From NCBI RefSeq assembly GCF_006717045.1, contig NZ_VFPH01000002.1:496001-560000 (forward strand): a DNA stretch of 64,000 nt. Reading direction: 5' to 3'. The position numbers and the translations under genes were made by a program. This DNA is from Pseudonocardia cypriaca. Lineage in GTDB: Bacteria > Actinomycetota > Actinomycetes > Mycobacteriales > Pseudonocardiaceae. Positions 36,032 through 46,014 of this stretch are shown one piece after another. Position 1 is the stretch's first letter, and each line of letters begins with the position of its first letter. A model generated the notes under the pieces. The model was given only the letters and a program-made list of their open reading frames with translations, made no database searches and was not told where the DNA came from.

Positions 36032-37750
36032 ATGAGCGCACCCCGCTGGTCCGGTATCGGTACGGGGCTGCGGCCGGGACTGGCGGCCATCCGTCACGGC
36101 GACCGCCCGGGCGTGCGGGCCGACACCGTCGCCGGGATCACCGTTGCCGCCTATCTCGTACCCCAAGTGCTCGCGTACGCGCAGGTCGCGGGGCTCGCTC
36201 CGGTGACGGGTCTGTGGGCCGCGGCCGCCGCGCTGGCGGTGTACGCCGTCCTCGGATCGTCGCGCCAGCTGTCGGTGGGCCCCGAGTCCACCACGGCGTT
36301 GATGACCGCGATCACCATCGCACCGCTCGCCGCAGGCGATCCGCACCGCTACGCCGCCCTCGCCGCCGCGCTCGCCCTGCTGGTGGGTGGCATCTGCCTG
36401 CTCGGGCGCACGGCCCGGCTGGGCTTCCTCGCCGACCTGCTCTCACGCCCGGTGCTGGTCGGCTACCTCGCCGGGATCGCCCTGATCATGATCTCCGGCC
36501 AGCTCGAGAACGTGACCGGCGTTCCCACCGAGGGCGACACCTTCCTGGCGGAGCTGGTCTCCTTCGTCGGCGGCATCGGTGAGGTGCACGTTCCGACGCT
36601 CGTGCTGTCGATCGCCGTCCTCGCCTTCCTGCTCGCGGTCGGGGCGCTGCTCCCGCGCGTGCCCGGCCCCCTGCTCGCGGTGCTGCTGGCCGCCGCCGGC
36701 ACCGCGCTGCTGTCGCTCGACCGCCTCGGGGTGCAGGTCGTCGGGGCGGTGCCGAGCGGACTACCCGTTCCTGCGCTACCTGCGGTCAGCGCCGCGGACC
36801 TCGCGAACCTGCTGCTCCCGGCGCTCGGCGTCACGATCGTTGCCTACTCCGACAACGTCCTCACCGGCCGTGCCTTCGCGACGAAAGGCGGTTACCCGGT
36901 CGATGCGAACCAGGAGATGCTCGCGCTCGGAGGGGCGAACGTCGCGTCGGGTCTGCTGCACGGCTTTCCGGTCAGCAGCAGCGGCAGTCGAACGGCGATC
37001 GGCGACTCGTTGGGCGCGCGCAGCCAGCTGAGCTCGGTCATCACGGTGCTCGCGGTCCTGGTCGTGCTCGTCGTCGGCGGACCGGTTCTGGCCACGTTCC
37101 CGATGGCGGCCTTGGGCGCTCTGGTCGTGTACGCAGCCCTACGCTTGATCGACGTCGCCGAGTTCCGCCGGTTCGCCCGCTTCCGCCGCTCCGAGCTGGC
37201 CCTCGCCCTCGTCAGCGCCGCCGCGGTCCTGACCGTCGGCGTCCTCTACGGGGTGCTCGCCGCCGTGGGACTGTCGATCCTCGACCTGCTGCGCAAGGTC
37301 TCCCGCCCCCACGACGGCATCCTCGGCTTCGTCCCCGGCCTCGCCGGGATGCACGACGTCGACGACTACCCGGACGCGACGACCGAGCCGGGGCTCGTCG
37401 TCTACCGGTACGACGCCCCGCTGTGCTTCGCCAACGCCGAGGACTTCCGGCGCCGCGCACTCGCCGCCGTCGACACCGCCGATCCGCCCGCCGAGTGGCT
37501 GGTGCTCAACACCGAGGCCATCATCGAGCTCGACGTCACCGCTGCCGACGCGCTCCACGCGCTCTGCGATGAGCTCCACCGTCGCGGCGTGGTGCCCGCA
37601 CTCGCACGCGTCAAGCAGGACCTGCTCGTCTACCTGGACGGGAGCGGGCTGCGCGAGCGGATCGGCGACGACCGGATCTTCCCGACGCTCCCCACGGCCG
37701 TTGCCGCCTTCCGCGAAGCACAGGCCCCCACCCCGGCAGACCCGTCCTGA
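36032..37750 (+). CDS. SulP-family anion transporter with STAS domain
   Basis: The protein has 572 residues. The membrane part begins VRADTVAGITVAAYLVPQVLAYAQVAGL and includes QLSVGPESTTALMT and GFPVSSSGSRTAIGDSLGAR, SLC26/SulP signatures. The C-terminal STAS domain starts near residue 440 (LVVYRYDAPLCFANAEDFRR, later WLVLNTEAIIELDVTAADAL). Substrates of the family are sulfate, bicarbonate or other anions; here it is unknown. In M. tuberculosis a SulP gene (Rv1739c) adjoins the DosR-regulated narK2, a similar setting to this one. Confidence 0.9.
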   Translation: MSAPRWSGIGTGLRPGLAAIRHGDRPGVRADTVAGITVAAYLVPQVLAYAQVAGLAPVTGLWAAAAALAVYAVLGSSRQLSVGPESTTALMTAITIAPLAAGDPHRYAALAAALALLVGGICLLGRTARLGFLADLLSRPVLVGYLAGIALIMISGQLENVTGVPTEGDTFLAELVSFVGGIGEVHVPTLVLSIAVLAFLLAVGALLPRVPGPLLAVLLAAAGTALLSLDRLGVQVVGAVPSGLPVPALPAVSAADLANLLLPALGVTIVAYSDNVLTGRAFATKGGYPVDANQEMLALGGANVASGLLHGFPVSSSGSRTAIGDSLGARSQLSSVITVLAVLVVLVVGGPVLATFPMAALGALVVYAALRLIDVAEFRRFARFRRSELALALVSAAAVLTVGVLYGVLAAVGLSILDLLRKVSRPHDGILGFVPGLAGMHDVDDYPDATTEPGLVVYRYDAPLCFANAEDFRRRALAAVDTADPPAEWLVLNTEAIIELDVTAADALHALCDELHRRGVVPALARVKQDLLVYLDGSGLRERIGDDRIFPTLPTAVAAFREAQAPTPADPS

Positions 37751-37784
37751 CAGCCGCGACACCAGCGCCGGTGTCGGCGGCTGT
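37750..37784. terminator. Bidirectional terminator between SulP and CBS genes
   Basis: ACAGCCGCGACACC (37750-37763) pairs with GGTGTCGGCGGCTGT (37770-37784) with a single bulge and a six-base loop, exactly between two converging stop codons. Confidence 0.65.
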
Positions 37785-37786
37785 CG

Positions 37787-38232
37787 TCAGCGAACGACCC
37801 GGTCACGGCCGGGAACGTGCCGCTGCCCCCGCAGCGACGCGGCGTCGCCCCGTGCCACCACGCGCAGCACGTCCCGGCGGGAGACGATGCCCACCAAGCG
37901 GCCGTCCTCGGTGATCGGGATGGACCTGATCCCGGCGTCGAGCATCGCCGACACCACGTCGGCGAGGTCGTCGTCGGGCCCCATGCAGACGGGCGCATGC
38001 GTCATCACGTCCGCCACCGCCGGCTCCGGCCGCTCGTCCGCGGTCCAGCCGTCCGGGACGAACCGGCCACGCACCAGGTCCGCCTCGGTCGCGATCCCAC
38101 GACGAGACCGTCGTCGTCCACCACCGGCGCAGCGGTGTACCCGTGCGCGACCAGCAATGCCGCTGCGACATCGGCCGGCACGCGCGGCCTCAGGAAGATC
38201 ACCGGGCTGCTCATCACATCGCGTGCCTTCAT
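37787..38232 (-). pseudogene. CBS-domain protein with a single-base frameshift
   Basis: Starting at ATG 38232 (GAGGAGGCGGTC upstream), the frame reads MKARDVMSSPVIFLRPRVP to APVVDDDGLVVG, a good first CBS half, then goes out of frame. In the neighbouring frame the protein resumes with IATEADLVRGRFVPDGW and a second CBS half (ADVMTHAPVCMGPDDDLADV to VGIVSRRDVLRVVARGD), ending at 37787. One base is missing near 38100. Repaired, the gene encodes about 149 residues, close to the two-CBS proteins Rv2626c/Hrp1 of the DosR regulon. It may be a sequencing error or a real loss. Confidence 0.8.
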
Positions 38233-38380
38233 GACCGCCTCCTCGGTTGCGCGGACCCACCGCTCCGAGCGACCAGGGTCTGCCAGCGCCTTGCCCCTGC
38301 CCCAGAGGCGATGGACCCGGTGAGGACCCGACAGCGCTCGGGACTCCGGGGACCTGCGTCACCCGGTCCCAGGTGAACGA

Positions 38381-39631
38381 TCACCGAGGAGTACCGGCCC
38401 GAACGCGCGCACGCACACCGGTGATGGTGAGCGCGCCTGCGGCGGCCGCGGTGAGCGCGAGCAACACGTACCCGAGCGAGTAGTCGTCGAAGACCCCGTA
38501 GGTCAGGCCCATCACCAGCGGCGGGAAGAAGCCACCGAGCCCACCGGCGGCGCCGACGAGGCCGGTCACCGCACCGACCCGCTCCGGCTCGACCAGCCGC
38601 GCGACGAGGGCGAACACGGCACCGGTACCGACACCGAGAGCGGCGGCGAGTCCGAGGAAGGCGACGGTCCCGACCGGGATGAGCGGCAACTCGACCGCGG
38701 CCAGGACGGCCAGCCCGGTCACCACGACGTAGGAGCCCGTCAGCACCCGAACCGGGTCGTAGTGGTCGCAGAGCCAGCCGCCCACCGGCCGCATCGCGAC
38801 CGCCAGCACCACGAACCCCGCGGTGCGCAGCGCGGCGTCGCCGCGCTCCAGCCCGAAAGCGGTGGTCAGGTAAGAGGGCAGGTAGACGCTGAACGCCACG
38901 AACCCGCCGAACGCCACGGCGTAGAGGAAGGACAGCTGCAGCGCCACCGGCATCCGCAGCGCGGCAGCGAGCCGGGCGAGCACCGACCCCGACGGGACCG
39001 GCCGGTCGGGGGGGTCGCGCAGCAGCAGGAAGGCGATCGCCGCGAATACCACGAGCACGACCGCGACCAGGTCGAAGGGGAAGTTCGTCCCGAACGCGGC
39101 CGCGAGCTGCACGGTGGAGAACGCCGAGATCGCCGTTCCGCCCATCCCGGCGCCGAAGACGCCGAGGGCGAGACCGCGCCGCTCCGGCGGGTACCAGGAG
39201 TTCACGAACGGGACGCCGATGGCGAACGTGGTGCCGCCGAGGCCGAGGAAGAACCCACCGACGAGATAGCCGGCCAGTGAGTCGGCGAAGTGCCCGAGGT
39301 AGAGGACCGGCAGCACGGTCAGGAGGGCGACGGTCGGGAACATCCGGCGCGCCCCCAGCCGGTCGGTGAGAGCACCGACCGGGATCCGGCCCAGCGAACC
39401 GACGATGACCGGCACGGCCACCAGCAGCGACTGCTGGAACGCGGTGAGCGAGAGCTGCTCGCGCAGGGTCGCCCCCAGCGGTGAGAGCAGCGCCCACGCC
39501 CAGAACGTCACCGCGAAACCTGCCGTCGACAACGCCAGCGCCCTGCCGGCCCCACCACCGCCCGGCCCGCCCGGCAGCCGTTCTCCCCGGGAACGCGTGG
39601 GCGGGTCCGCCCGCGAGTCACGTTCGGCCAT
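38381..39631 (-). CDS. narK: Nitrate/nitrite transporter, NarK family
   Basis: The 416-residue MFS protein has the nitrate signatures GLGGTTFAIGVPFVNSWYPP and GAAGGLGGFFPPLVMG, with GRIPVGALTDRLGARR after helix 2. It imports nitrate and/or exports nitrite for the adjacent respiratory reductase. The start ATG 39631 is followed by a 30-residue polar leader. It is divergent from narGHJI, with a shared 203-base control region. Confidence 0.92.
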   Translation of the reverse strand: MAERDSRADPPTRSRGERLPGGPGGGGAGRALALSTAGFAVTFWAWALLSPLGATLREQLSLTAFQQSLLVAVPVIVGSLGRIPVGALTDRLGARRMFPTVALLTVLPVLYLGHFADSLAGYLVGGFFLGLGGTTFAIGVPFVNSWYPPERRGLALGVFGAGMGGTAISAFSTVQLAAAFGTNFPFDLVAVVLVVFAAIAFLLLRDPPDRPVPSGSVLARLAAALRMPVALQLSFLYAVAFGGFVAFSVYLPSYLTTAFGLERGDAALRTAGFVVLAVAMRPVGGWLCDHYDPVRVLTGSYVVVTGLAVLAAVELPLIPVGTVAFLGLAAALGVGTGAVFALVARLVEPERVGAVTGLVGAAGGLGGFFPPLVMGLTYGVFDDYSLGYVLLALTAAAAGALTITGVRARVRAGTPR

Positions 39632-39740
39632 CGGTGTTCCTCCGTCTCCTCCCGCGTGGCCGGCTGCCCGAGCCTCGCCCTCGCACCCGATTGCGTCACG
39701 GGAGCCCGACGCGGGACAGGGTCGTTGCGACCGAGTTCCC

Positions 39741-39754
39741 GGGACCTTCGGTAT
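39741..39754. promoter_or_regulatory. DevR/DosR-like box in the narK-narG control region
   Basis: GGGACCTTCGGTAT has an intact left arm and a partial right arm. It lies 80 bases before narG and about 110 before narK and could serve both. Confidence 0.5.
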
Positions 39755-39834
39755 GGGTGAGGACTGTTCCGCCGTGGTTGGCTGCGATCAGCCGCAGGTG
39801 TGCACGGTCCCGACGACGGGCAGGGAGCATCGCG

Positions 39835-42800
39835 ATGGCCGAACCGGCAACGCCCACCACCGCCTCGACCAGCGGGTTCGATGGCCCGGCGGCCGACGTC
39901 CTGCTGCGGACGGGCCGCTTCTTCACGCGGCGAGAGACCTCGGACGACCTGCGATCGGTGTACCGGGAGGGCGGCCGCGAGGGCGACGTCTTCTACCGCG
40001 ACCGCTGGAGCCACGACAAGGTCGTCCGCTCCACGCACGGCGTGAACTGCACGGGCTCGTGCTCCTGGAAGGTCTACGTCAAGGACGGGATCATCACGTG
40101 GGAGAGCCAGCAGACCGACTACCCGTCGGTGGGCCCCGACTCCCCCGAGTACGAACCGCGCGGCTGCCCGCGCGGCGCGGCCTTCTCCTGGTACACGTAC
40201 TCCCCCACGCGGGTCCGGTACCCGTACGCCCGCGGTGTGCTGCTGGAGATGTACCGGGAGGCGAAGGAGCGGCTCGGAGACCCCGTCCTGGCCTGGGCCG
40301 AGGTCACGACCGATCCGGAGAAGCGCCGCCGCTACCAGCGCGCCCGCGGCAAGGGTGGGCACGTGCGGGTCTCATGGGACGAGGCCGTGGAGATGATCGC
40401 GGCCGCCCACGTCCACACCGTCAAGACCTACGGGCCGGACCGGATCGCCGGGTTCTCGCCCATCCCGGCGATGTCGATGGTCAGCCACGCGGCCGGGTCG
40501 CGGTTCATCGAGCTGGTCGGTGGCTGCATGACGTCGTTCTACGACTGGTACGCCGACCTCCCCGTCGCCTCGCCACAGGTGTTCGGTGACCAGACCGACG
40601 TGCCCGAGTCCGGCGACTGGTGGAACGCCTCCTACCTGCTCATGTGGGGCTCGAACGTCCCGATAACCCGCACGCCGGACGCGCACTGGATGGCCGAGGC
40701 ACGTTACAAGGGCCAGAAGGTCGTCGTCGTGTCACCGGACTACGCCGACAACACGAAGTTCGCCGACACCTGGCTGCCCGCCCAGCCAGGCACCGACGGG
40801 GCGATGGCGATGGCCATGGGCCACGTGATGCTCAAGGAGTTCTTCGTCGACCGGCGGGTGCCGTTCTTCGTCGACTACGTGCAGACCTACACCGATCTGC
40901 CGTTCCTCGTCTCGCTGGAGGAATACGGCGGCGGGCACGTCCCGGGCAAGTTCCTCACCGCCGCCGACCTCGGCGACACCGGTGAGGGCGCGGAGTGGAA
41001 GACCGTGCTCATCGATGGGAAGACCGGCGAGCCGGTGGTGCCCAACGGCTCGATGGGCTATCGCTACACATCGTCGGGGGCCGGGAAGTGGAACCTCGAC
41101 CTCGGCGACGTCTCACCCCAGCTCACGCTGCTGGACGGCGAGACCGCCGAGGTGCTGCTCCCCCGCTTCGACTCGATCGACGGCACCGGCGGCATCCTGC
41201 GCAGAGGCGTCCCGGTGCGCCGGGTCGGCGGAAAGCTCTGCACCACCGTCTTCGACCTGATGCTCGCCCAGTACGGCGTGCACCGGCCGGGGATGCCCGG
41301 CGTGTGGCCGACCGGCTACGACGACGCCGCGCAGCCCTACACCCCCGCCTGGCAGGAGTCGATCACCTCGGTGCCCGCCGAGCAGGTCGTGCGGGTGGCC
41401 AGGGAGATGGCGCGCAACGCCGAGGAGTCCGAGGGCCGCACGATGATCATCATGGGCGCGGGCATCTGCCAGTGGTTCCACGGTGACGCCACCTACCGGG
41501 CGGTGCTCTCGCTGCTGCTTCTGACGGGCTCGATGGGCCGCAACGGTGGCGGCTGGGCCCACTACGTCGGACAGGAGAAGTGCCGCCCGATCACGGGATG
41601 GGCGACCATGGCGATGGCCACCGACTGGTCCCGCCCGCCGCGGCAGATGATCGGCACCGCGTACTGGTACACGCACTCCGACCAGTGGCGCTACGACGGC
41701 TACCGCGCCGACGCCCTCACCTCGCCGTTGGCGCAGGGGCATCTCGCGGGCATGCACACGATCGACACGATCGCACTGTCGGCCCGGTTGGGCTGGATGC
41801 CGTCCTACCCGCAGTTCGACCGCAACCCCCTGGACGTGGCGGACGAGGCAGGGGACGGCGACGTCGCGGCCCACGTGGTGGACCAGCTGCGGTCCGGGAA
41901 GCTGAAGTTCGCGATCGAAGACCCGGACGCGCCGCAGAACTGGCCGCGGTGCCTCACTCTGTGGCGGGCGAACCTGCTGGGCTCCTCGGCGAAGGGCGAC
42001 GAGTACTTCCTCAAGCATCTGCTCGGCACCCACAACAACCTCATGGCCGACGAGACGCCGGCAGACCGCAGGCCGCGGGACGTGGTGTGGCGCGACGGCG
42101 ACCCGCCGGAGGGCAAGCTCGACCTGCTGCTCGCCCTGGACTTCCGGATGACCAGCTCCACGCTGCTCGCAGACGTCGTGCTCCCGGCCGCCACCTGGTA
42201 CGAGAAGCACGACCTCAACACCACGGACATGCACCCGTTCGTCCACGCCTTCACCCCGGCCATCGACCCGCCGTTCGAGACGCGCACCGACTTCGCCGCG
42301 TTCGACGCGATCGCCCGCCGGTTCTCCGAGCTCGCCCGCACGCACTTGGGCGTCCGGCAGGACGTCGTCGCCGTCCCGCTGCAGCACGACACGCCCGGCG
42401 AGACCGCACAGCCCGGCGGCCGGGTGCGGGACTGGCGGACCGGCGAGGTGGAGCCCATCCCGGGCAAGACCATGCCGAACCTGGTCGTGGTCGAGCGCGA
42501 CTACACCGCGATCGCCGACAAGATGGCGAGCATCGGGCCGCTGCTCGACCGGCTCGGCATGACGACCAAAGCCATCACCTACCACCCCGAGGAGGAGCTC
42601 GCCCACCTCGCGGCGAAGAACGGCGTGATGCTCGGCGGTGCCGGTGACGGCCGCCCGGCGATCGACACCGACGCCAAGATGGCGGAGGCGATCCTCACCC
42701 TCTCCGCGACGACGAACGGCCGGCTCGCCGTCCAGGGGTTCCGTGAGCTGGAGCGCCGCACCGGCACTCGCCTCGTCGACCTGGCCGAGGGCAGCGAGGA

Positions 42801-43539
42801 GAAGCGGATCTCCTTCGCCGACACCCAGGCCCGGCCGGTGCCGGTGATCACCAGCCCGGAGTGGTCGGGAAGCGAGACCGGCGGCCGGCGCTACGCCCCG
42901 TTCACCGTGAACGTCGAGCGGAGCAAGCCGTGGCACACGCTCACCGGCCGGATGCACTTCCTGCTCGACCACGACTGGATGCACGAGTTCGGCGAGACGC
43001 TGCCGGTCTACCGGGCCCCGCTGGACATGCAGCGCCTCTTCGGCGATGCCCGACCGGGGCAGCTCGGTGACGACGGCCGGTCGGTGACCGTCCGCTACCT
43101 CACGCCGCACTCGAAGTGGTCGATCCACTCGGAGTACCAGGACAACCTGTTCATGCTCTCGCTGTCGCGCGGCGGCCCCGTGGTGTGGATGAGCGAGCCG
43201 GACGCGAAGTCGATCGGGGTGCGCGACAACGACTGGGTCGAGGGCGTCAACCGCAACGGCGTGCTCGTCGCGAGGGCGATCGTCACGCACCGCCTGCCGG
43301 CGGGCGTCGTGTTCGTCTACCACGCGCAGGAGCGGGTGGTGAACGTGCCGAAGTCGGAGACCACCGGCCGGCGGGGCGGCATCCACAACTCGCTCACGCG
43401 GATCCTGGTGAAGCCGACCCATCTCATCGGCGGCTACGCCCAGCTCTCGTTCGCTTTCAACTACCTCGGCCCCACCGGCAACCAGCGCGACGAGGTCACC
43501 GTGATCCGTCGGCGCTCGCAGGAGGTGAGTTATCAGTGA
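39835..43539 (+). CDS. narG: Respiratory nitrate reductase alpha subunit
   Basis: The 1234-residue molybdopterin enzyme has an N-terminal FS0 [4Fe-4S] site in THGVNCTGSCSWKVYVKDGI plus EPRGCPRGAAFSWY. The Mo-ligand region VFGDQTDVPESGDWWNASY follows, with WGSNVPITRTPDAHW. The length matches membrane-bound NarG. It reduces nitrate to nitrite on the cytoplasmic side. There is no twin-arginine signal, as expected. ATG 39835 follows CAGGGAGC. It is the first gene of narGHJI. Confidence 0.96.
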   Translation: MAEPATPTTASTSGFDGPAADVLLRTGRFFTRRETSDDLRSVYREGGREGDVFYRDRWSHDKVVRSTHGVNCTGSCSWKVYVKDGIITWESQQTDYPSVGPDSPEYEPRGCPRGAAFSWYTYSPTRVRYPYARGVLLEMYREAKERLGDPVLAWAEVTTDPEKRRRYQRARGKGGHVRVSWDEAVEMIAAAHVHTVKTYGPDRIAGFSPIPAMSMVSHAAGSRFIELVGGCMTSFYDWYADLPVASPQVFGDQTDVPESGDWWNASYLLMWGSNVPITRTPDAHWMAEARYKGQKVVVVSPDYADNTKFADTWLPAQPGTDGAMAMAMGHVMLKEFFVDRRVPFFVDYVQTYTDLPFLVSLEEYGGGHVPGKFLTAADLGDTGEGAEWKTVLIDGKTGEPVVPNGSMGYRYTSSGAGKWNLDLGDVSPQLTLLDGETAEVLLPRFDSIDGTGGILRRGVPVRRVGGKLCTTVFDLMLAQYGVHRPGMPGVWPTGYDDAAQPYTPAWQESITSVPAEQVVRVAREMARNAEESEGRTMIIMGAGICQWFHGDATYRAVLSLLLLTGSMGRNGGGWAHYVGQEKCRPITGWATMAMATDWSRPPRQMIGTAYWYTHSDQWRYDGYRADALTSPLAQGHLAGMHTIDTIALSARLGWMPSYPQFDRNPLDVADEAGDGDVAAHVVDQLRSGKLKFAIEDPDAPQNWPRCLTLWRANLLGSSAKGDEYFLKHLLGTHNNLMADETPADRRPRDVVWRDGDPPEGKLDLLLALDFRMTSSTLLADVVLPAATWYEKHDLNTTDMHPFVHAFTPAIDPPFETRTDFAAFDAIARRFSELARTHLGVRQDVVAVPLQHDTPGETAQPGGRVRDWRTGEVEPIPGKTMPNLVVVERDYTAIADKMASIGPLLDRLGMTTKAITYHPEEELAHLAAKNGVMLGGAGDGRPAIDTDAKMAEAILTLSATTNGRLAVQGFRELERRTGTRLVDLAEGSEEKRISFADTQARPVPVITSPEWSGSETGGRRYAPFTVNVERSKPWHTLTGRMHFLLDHDWMHEFGETLPVYRAPLDMQRLFGDARPGQLGDDGRSVTVRYLTPHSKWSIHSEYQDNLFMLSLSRGGPVVWMSEPDAKSIGVRDNDWVEGVNRNGVLVARAIVTHRLPAGVVFVYHAQERVVNVPKSETTGRRGGIHNSLTRILVKPTHLIGGYAQLSFAFNYLGPTGNQRDEVTVIRRRSQEVSYQ

Positions 43540-43663
43540 TCGCAAAAGGACCCCGTCATCCAACGGAACCTCAGGGGAACGTGACGGCGGGTGACCACGA
43601 TCAACCCACTTTCGCGACGTGCGTACCCCGCGCAACCGCAGTAGAGGTTCCGGGGAGGCGGGA

Positions 43664-45403
43664 ATGCGCGTGATGGCCCAGATGGGCATGGTCATGAACC
43701 TCGACAAGTGCATCGGTTGCCACACCTGCTCGGTCACCTGCAAGCAGGCGTGGACCAACCGCAGCGGCGTCGAGTACGTCTGGTTCAACAACGTCGAGAC
43801 CCGCCCCGGTCAGGGCTACCCGCGTCGCTACCAGGACCAGGAGCAGTGGAAGGGCGGCTGGGTGCGCAACAAGCGCGGCCGCCTCACACTCAAGGCGGGC
43901 GGGCGGTTCCGCAAGCTGCTCACGATCTTCGCCAACCCCGTCCTGCCCAACATCCGCGACTACTACGAGCCCTGGACCTACGACTACGAGAACCTCACCG
44001 ACGCCCCGCTGGGCGACGACTTCCCCGTCGCACAGCCGAAGTCGCTGCTCTCCGGTGAGCCGATGGCCGTGGAGTGGAGCGCCAACTGGGACGACGACCT
44101 CGGCGGCGCCCCCGAGCACGGTCCGCGCGACCCGATCGTCGAGCGCATCCGCCGCGAGTCCGAGGACAAGGTCAAGTTCAACTACGAACAGGCCTTCATG
44201 TTCTTCCTCCCGCGCATCTGCGAGCACTGCCTGAACCCGTCCTGCGTGGCGTCCTGCCCGTCCGGGGCGATGTACAAGCGGGCCGAGGACGGGATCGTGC
44301 TGGTCGACCAGGACCAGTGCCGGGGCTGGCGGATGTGCGTCACCGGCTGCCCGTACAAGAAGGTCTACTTCAACCACCGCACCGGCAAGGCCGAGAAGTG
44401 CACGTTCTGCTACCCGCGGGTCGAGGTCGGGCTGCCCACGGTGTGCAGCGAGACCTGCGTCGGGCGGCTGCGCTACATCGGGCTGTTCCTCTACGACGCT
44501 GACCGCGTCACCGCGGCGGCGTCCGTCGAGGACGAGCACGACCTGTACGAGGCACAGCTCGACCTGCTGCTCGACCCGCACGACCCCCGGGTGATCGCGG
44601 CCGCGCGCCACGGCGGCATCGCCGACGACTGGATCGCGGCCGCCCAGCGCTCGCCCGTGTACAAGCTGGCGATGGACTACCGAGTGGCGCTGCCGCTCCA
44701 TCCGGAGTTCCGGACCATGCCGATGGTCTGGTACATCCCGCCGCTATCACCCGTCGTCGACCGGCTCACCGAGACCGGCCACGACGGCGAGGACGCCGGC
44801 AACCTGTTCGGCGCGATCGACGCGCTCCGCATCCCCGTCGAGTACCTCGCCGAGCTGTTCACCGCGGGCGACGTCGAGCCGGTCCGCTCCGTCCTGCAGA
44901 AGCTGGCCGCGATGCGGTCGTACATGCGCGACGTCACCCTTGGCCGCCCGCGCCACGAGTCGATCGCCGCGTCGGTCGGGATGACCGGCGCCGAGATCCT
45001 GGAGATGTACCGGCTGCTCGCAATCGCGAAGTACGAGGAGCGCTACGTCATCCCCAGCGCCCACGAGGCGCAGGCCCACGACCTCGAGGAGATCGGTTGC
45101 AGCCTCGACGTCGACGGCGGCCCCGGGATGCTGGTCGGCAGCGGCCCGTTCGGGGAGGCGTCCGGGCGCCCGACGCCGGTGTCCGTGGAGACCTTCCACG
45201 CCCTGCGCGACCGCCAGACCAGCGACACCTTCGCCGACCCCGGCGATCGTGGTGCCCGGATCAACCTGCTCAACTGGGACGGCAAGGGCCGCCCGCCGGG
45301 GCTCTTCCCGCCGCCACGGGAGGCGCCACCGGAGCCCGGTGACATCACCGGCCACAGCCGGCCGGATCCCGCGCCGGCGCCGGCGCCGGGGACCGAGCGA
45401 TGA
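43664..45403 (+). CDS. narH: Respiratory nitrate reductase beta subunit
   Basis: The 579-residue iron-sulfur protein has cysteine clusters CIGCHTCSVTC (near residue 15), CEHCLNPSCVASCPSG, CRGWRMCVTGCP (with Trp in place of one Cys, as in the [3Fe-4S] cluster of NarH) and CTFCYPRVEVGLPTVCSETC. It carries electrons from NarI to NarG. ATG 43664 has GGGGAGG five bases before it. A 124-base gap separates it from narG, longer than usual for this operon. Confidence 0.95.
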   Translation: MRVMAQMGMVMNLDKCIGCHTCSVTCKQAWTNRSGVEYVWFNNVETRPGQGYPRRYQDQEQWKGGWVRNKRGRLTLKAGGRFRKLLTIFANPVLPNIRDYYEPWTYDYENLTDAPLGDDFPVAQPKSLLSGEPMAVEWSANWDDDLGGAPEHGPRDPIVERIRRESEDKVKFNYEQAFMFFLPRICEHCLNPSCVASCPSGAMYKRAEDGIVLVDQDQCRGWRMCVTGCPYKKVYFNHRTGKAEKCTFCYPRVEVGLPTVCSETCVGRLRYIGLFLYDADRVTAAASVEDEHDLYEAQLDLLLDPHDPRVIAAARHGGIADDWIAAAQRSPVYKLAMDYRVALPLHPEFRTMPMVWYIPPLSPVVDRLTETGHDGEDAGNLFGAIDALRIPVEYLAELFTAGDVEPVRSVLQKLAAMRSYMRDVTLGRPRHESIAASVGMTGAEILEMYRLLAIAKYEERYVIPSAHEAQAHDLEEIGCSLDVDGGPGMLVGSGPFGEASGRPTPVSVETFHALRDRQTSDTFADPGDRGARINLLNWDGKGRPPGLFPPPREAPPEPGDITGHSRPDPAPAPAPGTER

Positions 45404-46014
45404 GCGAGCAGGCGGTCGTCCTCCAGGCGGCGTCGGTCTGCCTGCAGTACCCCGACGAGCGGATCCGGGAGATGTTCCCGCTGGTCCGGAGCGCGGTGGA
45501 CGCCCTGCCGCCGGGCCGGCCACGCGAGCGGCTGACAGCGTTCCTGGACCACCTCGAGGACACGGCGCCCGGCGCGCTCGCCGAGCACTACGTCGAGGTG
45601 TTCGACCGGCGCCGCCGCTGCTGCCTCTACCTCACGTGGTGGAGCGACGGCGAGACCCGCCGCCGAGGCGGAGCGCTCGCCACGCTCAAGCAGCGCTACC
45701 GCGCCGCCGGGGTCGAATGGGACAGCACCGAGCTGCCCGACTTCCTCCCCGCGGTACTCGAGTACGCCGCAACCACCGACCTCGTCGACGGGCTCACCCT
45801 CCTGCAGGAGCACCGCGCCGGCCTGGAACTGCTGCGGCTCGCCCTCCTCGACGCCGGCACGCCCTACGCCGCGCCGATCGAGGCGGTCTGTGCACTGCTA
45901 CCCGGCCCCTCACCCGCCGACGTCGCCGCCGCGAAGGCACTCGCGCGCAGCGGCCCACCACGCGAGCAGGTCGGACTCGAACTCGCCCCGTTCCCGGCAG
46001 GAGGAGCACGATGA
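45400..46014 (+). CDS. narJ: Nitrate reductase molybdenum cofactor assembly chaperone
   Basis: The 204-residue TorD/NarJ-family protein has LQAASVCLQYPDERIREMFP, HYVEVFDRRRRCCLYLTWWS and ELPDFLPAVLEYAA, the usual NarJ motifs. It inserts the Mo cofactor into NarG and keeps NarGH off the membrane until mature. The start overlaps the narH stop; the stop overlaps the narI start. Confidence 0.94.
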   Translation: MSEQAVVLQAASVCLQYPDERIREMFPLVRSAVDALPPGRPRERLTAFLDHLEDTAPGALAEHYVEVFDRRRRCCLYLTWWSDGETRRRGGALATLKQRYRAAGVEWDSTELPDFLPAVLEYAATTDLVDGLTLLQEHRAGLELLRLALLDAGTPYAAPIEAVCALLPGPSPADVAAAKALARSGPPREQVGLELAPFPAGGAR

